A stretch of DNA of 64,000 nucleotides from Pisolithus tinctorius. Lineage: Eukaryota > Basidiomycota > Agaricomycetes > Boletales > Pisolithaceae. Shown here one piece after another: positions 23,571 through 34,167 of the stretch. The stretch lies in assembly GCA_024663395.1 (NCBI GenBank), contig JANFAH010000002.1, positions 2,852,001 through 2,916,000 of the forward strand, read 5' to 3'. The notes below the pieces were generated by a model that searched no databases, had not been told where the DNA came from, and worked only from the letters and a program-made list of their open reading frames with translations. Position 1 is the stretch's first letter. Each line of letters opens with the position of its first letter. Position numbers and translations under genes: made by a program.

Positions 23571-25308
23571 GAGAGAGTGAACGAGCGGACTGCTGCAGAA
23601 TACGAACCCAAGAAGTGAAAATGTCCTGTGTTTATCGAAAAGTCAGCGAGCTGAAGCTGAAGGCCGTCGTCGTCGTCGTCACAGACGATGAAGACCGCGT
23701 GAAGCTGGTAAGTAACTCGACAGGGAAAAAAGTGCGGACAGCTCGCGTTTCGCGCCAAAGGAACAATGGCGCTCCGTGGTGCTTAGGTAATATGATACTT
23801 CCAAGCTCCGACCTGCGCCGACGCACTCCCATGCCTGAATTTTCAAGCTCCGCGGGCACAAAGTGCTCATTTCACCGCCGCAAACACGTAATGCCATCAT
23901 ACACGTGGTCTGCCTCGTGTCAATCACATCTTCGTTGAAATCACACGCTCTCATGTTCCTGTGGAACTTCTTCGGCGGGGTGCATGGCCGTCGTGTCAGG
24001 AAGGAGCCACTTGTTGGCTGCACTTGCGTATTTATTTGTAGAAGATCTTTCCCAGCTGGTTAATATCGTCCCAAACACGAGGTTGTGTGATCAATATTTG
24101 AAATAAGTCGTGGTAACAAACGGTACGTCGGTACGATAGACATTAACGAAGACAGTGAAAGAACGGGCGAGGGACAAGTCGAATAGGCGTCAATCCTAAT
24201 CGTACATGGTTGCATGATTCACCGAGCAGTGATTAGCACCAGCGATCTAGAAATACAGGGATTGCGCGACGTAATCGCGTATATGTATAGGGGTCCAGCT
24301 ACCAAGCTGAGGTGAGAAACTCATCTCCAAGGCATCCAGAAGATTAATTTGACAAACCTAGATAGCCATAGACGGTTCCACCAACTTGGGTCCATGTTAC
24401 AAGGATGTCGTATGATAATACAGTGCCGGGAACGAAGTCCTCTCTATGTTGAGCTATGTCTTGTTCTTGGACGGGGCAGACGCTCTCCCTTTAAACGCCA
24501 TCCAACAGTGGTGTCATTACTCATCGCGACGACGAAGAGCGACAGAAACGTACCCCGCAGTTTACGAAAGATGACTTGGGCAATCATAAAGCATAAGGCA
24601 TGAAGAGAATGGCATAGGAAGGCATTAGTTCGCTGTAGATTCTATTCTTGGGCCGCCTGAAAAACGCCTTGGGAGCCCAGGTTTTATACGCCCTGCCAAA
24701 AATCCCTTGCGGTGTTTCTGTGGCTGTCCCACGTGTCCAGAAGTACATATCTCCACCCCAAAACGTGATGCACTGATGGTCCTCTTTCGGTTATGGCCAG
24801 GTCAAGAAGGGGCTAGGTGGGGCTGGATTGCTGATAGCACGAACGGCCCGGTGAACCTTCTGTGCAAAGGTACTTTGAAAGATACCACTCGATCGTACGG
24901 TGCTTCACGCATACGTTGCGTTTGGTGAGATGGCTTGCGTGCAATGTGGAGTGCCGATGGTGTTATCGTGACCGGCATCTCCTGCACGAAAACCGCGTAG
25001 TCGAGAAACACGCCGGGAACACGAACTCCTTTCAAAAATTCCATCTCACATTCTTCCACTTTGATGCGCGGCAGCGGAGAGCATCTAACCCACACCTGGT
25101 CCAACAACAAACCTCCAAGCTCATATCACACAATGTTCGATGAGTTCCCAAAAGCATGGAGCCGATCGTGTTGGAAAACCACTACCCAAATACATAGGGT
25201 ATATCTGACGACGCCCTATCAATGTTAACAGCGTTCAATAGAAGCATCTTACACACCTAACTAATGACATTCTCGAGAGTGATGCAGATGTCTCGATTAT
25301 TGGCTCCG
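23571..25308. other. 1.7 kb without a supported gene
   Basis: This is the promoter side of the Ser/Pro-rich gene and the 3' flank of the gene at 25309. A minus-strand frame (about 25044-24802) starting MEFLKGVRVPG codes about 80 residues and has fungal-looking codons, but it has no recognised family or neighbours to support it. No repeat or RNA gene was identified. Confidence 0.4.
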
Positions 25309-25703
25309 TTATGCCGGAAGAACCCCTGTTGCATCTGCCTCTTCCCGTGCTTCAAGCTTGCGTTCTCTCCGCTCTGCAATTTCTGCACGTTTCATGGCGA
25401 GATACTCTCCGCTACGCGTTTCGAACACATGGGCCCAGTAGCCCGCGTAGCCGAATGCGGCCATTGCGACGAAATGTCCGCCGAGGTCTAAAGGGGTTGA
25501 CGCGGTATCATTAGGGCACGATGGTCACCAGACGAAGACAAATGACAAGGGTTATGGGCATAGGGAACATGCGGTCGGAAGTAGGTGGAGCAAGTGGAAA
25601 AGGACGTACTGTCCATTAGGTTGCGTTTCTGTATGGCAAGCTGCCCAAACCTCGAGGCGAGCCCAAAGAAAGAAAATCCAGCAATCGTAGTGAGGAGTGC
25701 CAT
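25309..25703 (-). CDS. small mitochondrial membrane protein, probable complex I accessory subunit
   Basis: Exons on the minus strand are 25703-25610 and 25487-25309, giving 90 residues. The intron is 122 nt, long for this locus. It has a hydrophobic N-terminal helix (LLTTIAGFSFFGLASRFGQL), QKRNLMDNLGGHF, a second hydrophobic stretch (VAMAAFGYAGYWAHVF) and a charged helical tail (RAEIAERRERKLEARE). The pattern fits the small fungal complex I subunits of the 14 kDa/NUXM kind as I recall them; this is recognition by pattern, not alignment. An in-frame non-ATG extension upstream was not used because the ATG context and length fit better. It is divergent from the TPR gene. Confidence 0.6.
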
Positions 25704-25854
25704 CCTGTGTTGCTCGTTTTCTTCCTTTTCACTGTGTGGACGGTATCGGTGGTGGTTTGTGACCAAAGAGGAAAGAGAGGACAACATGTACAAATAGACC
25801 CCTTACACCTCAACTCGATATATTCTGAGATTTCGGTAGGTGACTGCACAAACA
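25704..25854. promoter_or_regulatory. bidirectional promoter, 151 bp
   Basis: This lies between the ATGs of the small mitochondrial protein gene and the TPR gene. No core element is obvious. Confidence 0.45.
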
Positions 25855-26916
25855 ATGTCAGAGGCTATCTCAACAACTGATCCAGCCGATGCTAATTCGC
25901 TCATATCCACTGTGGCACAAACTGGAACTGCATTAATAGATGGAATGTCACAACAGCTTGGTACTTTGAATATCTCGTCTGTCGAATCCAAGATCAATAC
26001 TGGCCGCTCAAAGAAGGACGCGGGCGACGCCGCATTCAAGAGCGGTGATGTCAAGAGTGGTGAGTATCCTCTCTTCGTCCAGTGGCATCTTACGTGGGTA
26101 CACTGATCCTTGGTCACGGTGGGCACAGCACTCCGCTCCTATCACGAGGTGTGTCTTATTCAATGCCTTGCTGGCTGCTCTGTCTACTGACACGGGCAAC
26201 TGATGCCGGTCAGGCAATCATGTACCTTGTTGGAGTAGACAGGTAAGTCATCGCGTAGAGTTTGCCTCTCCTATCCAACGTATACACCACAGAAATGCAA
26301 TGAATGCGCTTGGTATGGGTTCACCAGCCGCAACACCCGACGAATCCAAACAAGAAGAGAAGACCGAGGTACCCCGCTGTTCACTTTGTGGCGTGGCTAG
26401 CGTGAAACCTCGTCCTAGGTCGACGTCATGCTCGAGAAGATATATGCCAACATGTCTGCCTGTCACATCAAGCAAGAAAACTGGAAGCGCGCAATAGAGA
26501 CGGCGGACAAGGTATTCCGCGGCCTTAGTCGAGGCGTTTGTCACTTGAAAATCACTCTCCCCTGACAGGCACTCGCCAAGAATCCGAAGAACACCAAGGC
26601 ATTGTTCCGCAAAGGCAAAGCTCTGGGTGAAAGCGGTTACTTTGAAAAGGCAGAAACCGCTCTGATGGAGGTAAAGAAAATATCTCCCGCAGGTAAGAAC
26701 GCTTGTCATCACAAGGCTGCGTTCCTCTAACTTGTCGTACGTCGCGATCAGAGGAAACAATAGTGGACGCTGAGCTGACACGGCTGCGTGCTATTGATAA
26801 TGAAAGGCAGAAGGTCGCTGATAAGAAGATGCGAGGTAACTTGCTTGTCGTCGTGGCGCGCCATCCCCCATTGACCGTTCCCCGCAGGTTGGCTGTCACG
26901 AGACAAGAAGGCTTAG
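25855..26916 (+). CDS. TPR-repeat protein (FKBP/TTC9-like TPR domain)
   Basis: Exons are 25855-26059, 26129-26148, 26214-26242, 26293-26368, 26419-26511, 26569-26692, 26752-26835 and 26888-26916, giving 219 residues. Exons 2 and 3 are only 20 and 29 nt. The N-terminus is Ser/Thr-rich and polar. The TPR array runs from about residue 52 (KKDAGDAAFKSGDVKSAL), through LEKIYANMSACHIKQENWKRAIE and ADKALAKNPKNTKALFRKGKALGE, to YFEKAETALMEVKKISP, followed by a basic helix and the tail GWLSRDKKA. Such three-repeat TPR modules usually bind the C-terminus of Hsp90 or Hsp70. No peptidyl-prolyl isomerase domain is present, so it is a stand-alone TPR protein. Confidence 0.82.
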
Positions 26917-27175
26917 GCTGGTCAAAGCGGCGTGGATAGAACTAAGCACTCATACATCACAGTCATTGTAATGGCAGGGCCCTCTCGAGTTGTAATGTAC
27001 ATGTACGGATTCCTTGGTGAAGATGGTATTTGGAGTGGTGTTTGCACGTGATATCGTGGACCCATATGTTAGGCCTTCCGGGTATCAAGACTTGCGCCAC
27101 TCGCACCGCACCTTGCCTGGGTATAAAGGAGTGTGGTTGGAGCTCCAGCTGGCAATCTGCCAGCTTGTAAACAAG
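26917..27175. promoter_or_regulatory. promoter of citrate synthase gene, TATA box
   Basis: TATAAA is at 27122-27127, 48 bp before the start codon at 27176. The reading frame stays open upstream of that ATG but without another ATG, so it is treated as leader. Confidence 0.55.
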
Positions 27176-29514
27176 ATGGGTCAGGAAACCCCGAAGGTTA
27201 AGCAAACCCGCAACAACTCCTTGGCCGTCATTGACAATAGGACAGGAAAACAGTACAGTGTTCCGTAAGAATCCTAACAGTTCTCCTGGCCCTTCCGTAC
27301 ACTCATTTCTGTGTACAGGATCACCCATAATTCTATCCCGGCCACATTCTTCAAATCCATACGTGCGCCCGCAGGACCAGATGGCCGTCCTGAGGATGAG
27401 ACAGAACGCGGGTTACGCGTAGCCGATCGCGGGTTCTTGAATACGGCTGTTATTGAAAGTGCCATAACATACATCGATGGCGAGAGAGGCATTTTGCGAT
27501 ACAGGTACGTCTGCCAGCTAGCGTATCGGTCAGTCGCATTCCAGTGTTCACTGTTGCCCTCCGTCGCTCGCTCGCACACAAAAGAGGCTACCCAATCGAA
27601 CAGCTGGCTGAAAACTCGACTTTCCTAGAGTGCGCTTACTTGCTCATCTATGGCGCCCTCCCTACCCGCAGCCAGCTTTCCCACTTTGAACGCGAGGTGC
27701 TCCTGCACGGGATCATGCACGCTGACGCGACCAAGTTCTTCGGCTCCTTCAGGTATGACGCGCATCCAATGGCCATGTTGACCAGTGCATTTGGGTACTT
27801 GGGAAGCTACTATGAGGAAGCGAATCCATCGCTGCAAGGTATGTGTCTGCATTCATGGTATACTGGGGACGGGTGGAGAGAGGGATTCCGGAGGACTCTG
27901 AAGGACGTGTCATCTGCAGGTCAGACCCTTTTTACGAAGTGTGCGAAAGGAGACCCGGAGGCGCTCCAGAACATGGACAAGCAAATATACAGGCTTATTG
28001 GCAAAGCGACCACTCTAGCAGCGTAAGCTCACTTGGACTCTCAATTCCCTTCGGCGCATGATTTAACTTGCGCGTTCTAGAATGGCATACCGTGTAAGAC
28101 AAGGCAGGGAGTTTGTCGTTCCCCCGACGGGGATGAGCTATACAGAATCGTAGGTTGATGTATCTGTATTATCCCCACACAACAAGGCTCACGATGTATA
28201 GCTTCCTCTATCAACTAGATCACTTGTCGCCCACTGACTCGTTCTCTGCTTCAGTGTCTGCATCGTCCTCTCCATCACCGTATAAGCCGCATCCGGTCCT
28301 AGCACGTGCACTAGACGTACTTTTTATCCTGCACGCTGACCACGAGATGAATGCATCGAGCACAACCGTGCTGCAGACCGGTTCGTCCCTTCCGGACCCG
28401 TACAGTGCCGTTGCAGCCGGATGTGCTTCCTTGTAGTATGTGTGACCCTTTTCTGTATCAGTGTTGTCGTGAACTAATCACACACGGCTGGACAGTGGAC
28501 CTCTGCATGGGGGTGCTAATGAAGCTGTCATTCGAATGTTGGTTGCAATTGGAAGGTAAAACATTCTCCGTCCCTTCTCATTGGTGAACTTAACATTGGC
28601 TCGTGCAATGGATAGTCCGGATAATGTCCCCGGATTTCTTGCAGCTGTAAAGCGCCGCGAGAAAGTCTTGAGTGGGTTCGGTCATCGGGTATACAAGACA
28701 GTAAGATGAGTTCTTGGGCTCAGTGTGCAGCTGACCAATATTCGTAACCAGTCAGATCCAAGATCGTTCATTATTCGCAAAATTGCCAATGATGTGTTTG
28801 CAGTGTGAGTGATATCTGTATGCGCACTTACCTTGCTGCACGGTTTTGACCAATCCTGAAGTACGGGTCCCGACCCCCTTCTCGACACGGCGATGGCCCT
28901 CCATGATGCAGCCCTGAAGGATGACTATTTCGTCTCACGGAAGCTGGCCCCTAACGTGGACTTCTGGAGGCACGTACCCATGCAATATTCCCCAATACAC
29001 TTACCTGACGGGTTGACTTTAGTGGGCTGATTTATCGTGCAATGGGTAATACTCGGATATTATTTGCGTCTGCGGCACTACCTTCTGAGCACGATATTTC
29101 CGCAGGATTCCCCATGGATTTCTTCCCAGTTCTGTTTGTGGTTCCACGGGTTGTTGGATGGGTTGCACACTGGCGACAGGTGTGTATTGTAGTTATATAC
29201 CAGAACATACCGCTGAGCGTGGTGTGTGCGACAGATGATGCTATCCCCTGAGGGTGTCAAGATATGGCGACCCCGGCAGATTTACGTTGGTCCCTCCGAA
29301 CGTTCTTATGTATCTTTCGACGAACGCGAGGCCGTGCAAGGGCCAGGCAAGGAACCTAGCGCCGTAGTTCACTCTGGGTGAGTGTGCATTTAGTTTTTCC
29401 TTCCCTCTATGCCCTGGGTCTGGCTAACGGTGTGGTTGCTGTTGCAGGATGGCCAAGAGAAGGAGGTTAGCCGAGGTTGGAAGTTTGGCCACAGGAGTGA
29501 AGAGCAAGTTGTGA
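27176..29514 (+). CDS. citrate synthase with peroxisomal (PTS1) C-terminus
   Basis: Condenses acetyl-CoA with oxaloacetate. Fourteen exons: 27176-27264, 27319-27504, 27585-27838, 27920-28022, 28081-28149, 28202-28435, 28496-28555, 28616-28700, 28752-28804, 28862-28969, 29023-29045, 29106-29179, 29235-29377 and 29448-29514, giving 515 residues. Catalytic segments are present: [18 protein letters not shown] and [11 protein letters not shown]. Intron 10 (28970-29022) has a GC donor (GCACGT). No mitochondrial presequence is seen; the protein starts [10 protein letters not shown]. The last exon ends KSKL then stop, a canonical PTS1, so a role in the glyoxylate cycle or peroxisomal acetyl-CoA handling is likely. 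Retaining the last intron would stop at once (TGA) and remove the signal. Confidence 0.95.
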
Positions 29515-30534
29515 AACTGTCGTGTTGCGGGCGCAGGAGAATATAAGGAGAGTTATATACCGATACTGATGTACGCATACCTATCGGGCTGGAGTTTAAA
29601 GTCCTGCCCGCTGTGTGGCCCAGGAATGACTGCGATCTATGTATGTGACCTGATACAGTACGTAGGCCCAGGTTGGAAGAAATGAAATTCATGCGTTGTG
29701 GGCGTGGATGTGACAGACGTGCTTCCATCCATCGAAATGAATCCAGTACAATCACACCGAAGTGCAGAAGATTGAATTGATTCCGAAGAGAGCCGCAGGG
29801 CTTCGAGGTGGATATTCAATGCTGCAGACAATTGTAATGCCAGGGAAACCGGAAATGAAGTGCCCACAAGGAATGCCCAAGGATAATATTGCACGTTCGG
29901 TGACGTCGGGTTTTGAGAAGTTCAAACCTGACATCCACGCGTCCCACGTAGATGCATCGTGCGGCAATGTGCATACGACCAACAGCTGAGAAACCCACAC
30001 ATTCTCTCTAATACTACGACGTCACCGGGTCAGAGGGTAGCTGCGTACCGCCGACGCCGGCCTTGCTCCTTTCCCCCTTTCCCAATAATCATGGTATCAC
30101 TTACCTTGCCTGTGATGACATCGGGAACAGCGGTGACTACGATGAGAAGTGGACGGGACGTGGACTTCGTTTGCAGCGCACTGCAAGCATGTCAATTCTA
30201 TTCGAGCGGAAATCAGAGTATAAAATAACGGATCATGTTGTCTGCCTTGTGTCGCCGTGCAGACTATGGATGAGGAAACTATTGTGAGTACATGCACACC
30301 TGCACGACGTCTGCATCGTCATAGACAATGATGAAGAGGACAATGACATAAGCATGTCAAAAAAGGCGGGGTTTGAATAGGAGGTGTGTATATTCTTTTT
30401 TTCTAAGGTAACCTGTTATAGCCTTCATCAATTTCTCCGTCTCCCTCCTCCGCCATCCTATATTGTGTTTATACCTCCTCCGTCCCTCATTCACCCCCCT
30501 CCTGTACTAAATCAACTTACACAGCGACTTAAAC
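29515..30534. other. 1 kb intergenic with CT-rich promoter end
   Basis: No gene is supported. At about 30425-30510 the plus strand is pyrimidine-rich (CTCCCTCCTCC, CCCCCCTCC), a promoter/leader feature common before strongly expressed fungal genes and placed just before the ATG at 30535. Confidence 0.5.
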
Positions 30535-31323
30535 ATGTTCGCCGCACTCTTTTCGTTCACACTCTTTCTCGCTCTCGTCCGCAGCGTTCTCGCCGACTTC
30601 ACGATTGATACTCCACAATTTGTCCAGGTGGGTGGTTTCTTTTTCCTATTTCTAATACGTCATGCGTGGATCTTGCTTTCTAAATCACGTCTTCTATATA
30701 CAGTGCCAAGACGCCCAAATTACGTGGACTCAATCCAACCCTCCATACAATCTCCTCATCGTCTCTGCTGATGACGTCTGTGGTGATGCTTTGTGAGTTC
30801 CGACGTCGGGTTGGTGAAGGCGTGTGTGTTTTGAACACGTTTCCTGTTTCAGGGAGAATCTTGGAGACTTCACAACCCTCGAAACAACGTGGATGGTAAA
30901 CCTCGCTTCTGGTACTCAGGTCGTACTCTTCCTCGAGGATGCCTCTGGAAATGAGGCTTGGAGCGGAGCCGTGAGTTTACTCACAACTTTTATTCTATTC
31001 GTTCGCGTTATTTATGTGGGTATATCTCAGATTACTGTTGGTACCAGCAACGATACCTCCTGCCTACAAAGCAGTTCCGGGTCCCCTACTGCTAATGGGG
31101 GTCAAGCTACCACGACCTCTCCCAGCGCTACGTATGTCTTCGTCTATCAGAGTTCGCATCGTTTTTGACGAAACGCTTTCGTAGATCTACAGCTACCTAC
31201 TCTCCAGCTGGTGCTGCAAACGCTGGTATTGGCTCTTCATCCGGTGCTCTCGCTATCCGTCCGTTGAGCCCTCTCACCATCGTCGGCGCTGCAGTCGCTG
31301 GCGCTTTTGCCTTTGCCCTTTAA
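30535..31323 (+). CDS. secreted Ser/Thr-rich GPI-type cell-surface protein
   Basis: Exons are 30535-30627, 30704-30792, 30853-30970, 31031-31131 and 31185-31323, giving 179 residues. A signal peptide (about 1-20, ending SVLA) is followed by a compact domain of about 95 residues that begins FTIDTPQFVQCQDAQITW, has Cys residues, and contains TTLETTWMVNLASGTQVVLFL. Then comes a Ser/Thr/Ala/Gly-rich linker and a hydrophobic C-terminus without charged residues after it (TIVGAAVAGAFAFAL), typical of GPI attachment. This layout matches the Kre9/Knh1-N-like Ser-Thr-rich anchored proteins of basidiomycetes, with a probable cell-wall role. Confidence 0.82.
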
Positions 31324-32577
31324 GGCACACATCTTTACCCGCAGTAAATGTTGGGTTATACCCCGCTGGCCGATTTATACTCATCCTTGGCGTCCTGGTG
31401 ATACCTCCATGTTCTGCTGTGCTTTCCCTTCCTCCCATTCGAAGCAGAGCTTCGACCTCTTCTACTGCTGGAAGGGGTTCATTGTGCTTTTAGGTTGTTT
31501 ATTTGATATATGAAAGAGCCTCTGGACCAGTCCGATGCAGTTATTTCACTGACTTGCTTATAACCAAGGTCTTCATTCTGGTTTTATTCGGATTATTATC
31601 TTGCATGGGTTTTGTCAGGGGATTCTTTTTCACGTTTTCGCGATGTGCAGGATTCTTGTATTCGTCGTGGTGACTGGCATCCAGGCAAGTACCTGGACAT
31701 ACAAATGCTTGTTGTCCCGTTGGGCCGGAACTTGGTGCGCTTGTTACCTGGAATCATTTTTGTAACACTTCATGTGCAACCCAAATATACATCCTGTTTT
31801 ATTTCTGAACTCCTCTCCGAGGATCGTGCCCATCATTGTCAAGTTTGAATCGAAGCTTCCACTGCTCTATTCTTGAAGTGACTTAGGTTTTTTTTTTCGC
31901 CATCTATGACTGGAGGCAGTTATTTATGCAATCCAGCAGATCACACATCGTGACACTCAGCCTCGGCTTCCCTGACTAACCATCAAGCTACAACTTGCGT
32001 GTGCGCTGGCATCTCGCCAGGATCAGCTGGAGTCCGTCGGCATACGCGTTATCCGGTCATGTTCTCGCCCCAGGACTTGAATACCATGGGGCCCATCGGG
32101 GCCAGTTAACTCGTCACTCTCCGGCTCGATCTTATTTCTGGAACAATTGTGCGAGGTGAAGCATGTCGGGAACCCATTGGGTCTCGTATGCTTTGTGCGG
32201 TATGCGTGCTTCAGGTGTTCCGTATTATCCATCCATCAGTTGTCCGATTCTTTTGCGGGAATGATATATATATCTTGCGATATGTCGGGAGCTTTCCCCC
32301 TGAAATTCGGCGCAGGGGCATCTGAAGGGCACGCTGACCAAGGATGGCGGCGCAGGCGGCAGCGTCGGCACACTGCATCCGACCCGACGTCAACTCCTGA
32401 GTCGACATCACGTCGCCAAGTACATTGGCATCAACCGAATGCCGAAAAGCGGTGGAATGACAAAGGAAATGTGCTACCCTATATCAAGCTACTAGAAAAA
32501 TATGGAAACCACTACGCCGGAAACAAGATACAAATACTCCTATATGAGCACCGAAACTCCTGAATTGCTTGGCAGCA
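31324..32577. other. 1.25 kb intergenic, convergent gene ends
   Basis: No gene is recognised. A frame covering about 32280-32563 is Arg/His-rich and looks non-coding. No repeat is apparent within the window. Confidence 0.4.
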
Positions 32578-33907
32578 TCATGGCCGTGTGGACATTTTCC
32601 TGGACAGCGTTCTCAGCCGTTCATTGTTGGCCCTCCTGCGAGAGACGTCGTGATCGACAGCATCGTTTTTCCTCAAACCAGCTGTGGCTTTGGGGGCGAC
32701 GGTGTAATTAGTATAGTCTCGCTGAGGAATCATGACGGCGTTCTTCCTGATACGGTTCTTCTCTTGTTCTTTAGCGCGGGCGAGGATGGCATTCAAACGC
32801 TCATTGCTGCGTTCGATAGTGTCATCCTGTGCAACGGGAATAACTCTGTCACGGAAGGATGCGCTACGTTTTATGATGGGACGGGACCACGTGGAGACGA
32901 GATCGTTGGCGATGCGTTGTATGTCAGGATGGACACGTTTGCATTTCGTATAGAAGAGAACGATGCGCCCTAAGCCAGATCCCCTGAGCACATCGCTGTC
33001 GATGAACTCCATCTTCCGCAAGATAGGGAAGAAGTCCCGTTGTATATTTAGCGCAGGCAAAGATCGGTCTGGCAGCGGCTCGAGCCACCTGCGTACGCCT
33101 TCCAAAAGGTTGTTGTCCATTATAGACTGTGAGAGAGATTGCCTGAAATAAATTAGTCCACGGGATCCTGCGATAGAACTAATGGCAAGCTGGGCGTACT
33201 TTCGTAAGACCTCCATGACCTGAGGTAATAGTTTTAATTTGTTGGTAGCCGGCAGCTTGTCGCGGTTAGCCTGTTCGTCGTCCGCAGCTGCGTTCAGCAT
33301 CGCCTCCCGCAGCCGTGAGACTTCTTCGTCGGCGTAGGGATCCAAAACGTCCTCGTCGTTCTTACGTTTCTTTGGTCTGGATTTCTTGGATTTCAGGATC
33401 GCATCAAATTGCATATCAAGGCGCAGCTTGTTTGCTAAAAATCATACTGCGTAAGCGACGTTGGATTGGGCAAAAGCTGTAATTGCGCTGACCTTTTTCT
33501 GGCGGTAGCTCATTGAGGTCTTCTTCTGTGAGCTGCTGCTTACGCTTACGCTTCCTCCGAGCTGGCTGGCCATCATCGACATCGCCAGCGCCACGCGACT
33601 TGAGCCTGCGTTTCTGCTTCTTGGGTTTCTCTTGGACATAATCCTCGCTAGACTCGCCCGAGGAGCCAAAGGCGTCCTCTTCTACAGCGGGAAGACGCCC
33701 CTGGATCTGGCGTTGGCGGTTTTGGGGGGTGTCTGGAGATAAGGGTTCAGTTTAGGGTACATAAGCGAGAAGAGGAACGTACCATCTTCTTCTGAAGACA
33801 GTTCAGAGCCATCACCGAAAATGTCGCGCTCGAGGTCATGGGACTGGAGTGGACTGGTGAACGACAAATTCTGCAGCGAACGATGGATGCAGACTTACTG
33901 GTGCCAT
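32578..33907 (-). CDS. IWS1: transcription elongation factor Iws1/Spn1
   Basis: Iws1/Spn1 binds Spt6 and RNA polymerase II. Exons on the minus strand are 33907-33899, 33843-33783, 33732-33493, 33434-33200 and 33142-32578 (introns 55, 50, 58 and 57 nt), giving 369 residues. Exon 1 codes only MAP. The N-terminal third is acidic then Lys/Arg-rich. The conserved TFIIS-N-like domain follows, with MDNNLLEGVRRWLEPLPDRSLPALNIQ-type sequence around residues 195-220, FFPILRKM, SGLGRIVLFY and RIANDLVSTWSRPI. The 57-nt fourth intron is a multiple of three without a stop; it is removed because the family has no insertion there. Confidence 0.93.
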
Positions 33908-34167
33908 GGCGGAGTGGAGTAATTTGCAACACCACACTACTACAGTAGATGCGCCCGTGATGCACGTGCTTATTGGATGGGTCCAAGCAGGGCCAAACAC
34001 AGCTACCCGTGGTGTTCCTGATTTAGAACACAGTGATGCAGTGTATTATTATTATTACAATATTATAATTATATTATAGGCACTGTTGTCGTTATGGGCT
34101 GGCCCGACAGAGCCTATACTAGTCCTACTCCAACCCAGCCCAGGTGTTAAACAGCCCAACCCATGCC
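33908..34167. promoter_or_regulatory. bidirectional promoter IWS1 / F-box gene with AT-rich core
   Basis: 260 bp between divergent ATGs. Positions 34044-34079 are almost pure A/T with TTA repeats, a likely nucleosome-poor or melting element. Confidence 0.5.

Noticed and set aside
27014..27175. In-frame N-terminal extension of citrate synthase
   Set aside because: It has no ATG, includes the TATA box, and does not look like a mitochondrial presequence.
32147..32563. 138-codon plus-strand frame downstream of IWS1
   Set aside because: It starts at a non-ATG codon, is Arg/His-rich without a domain, and lies in the convergent 3' flank.
33871..33898. 28-nt intron in IWS1 giving MAPNLSFTS
   Set aside because: Too short. 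The acceptor at 33844 gives a normal 55-nt intron and keeps the frame (MAPSHDLERD).
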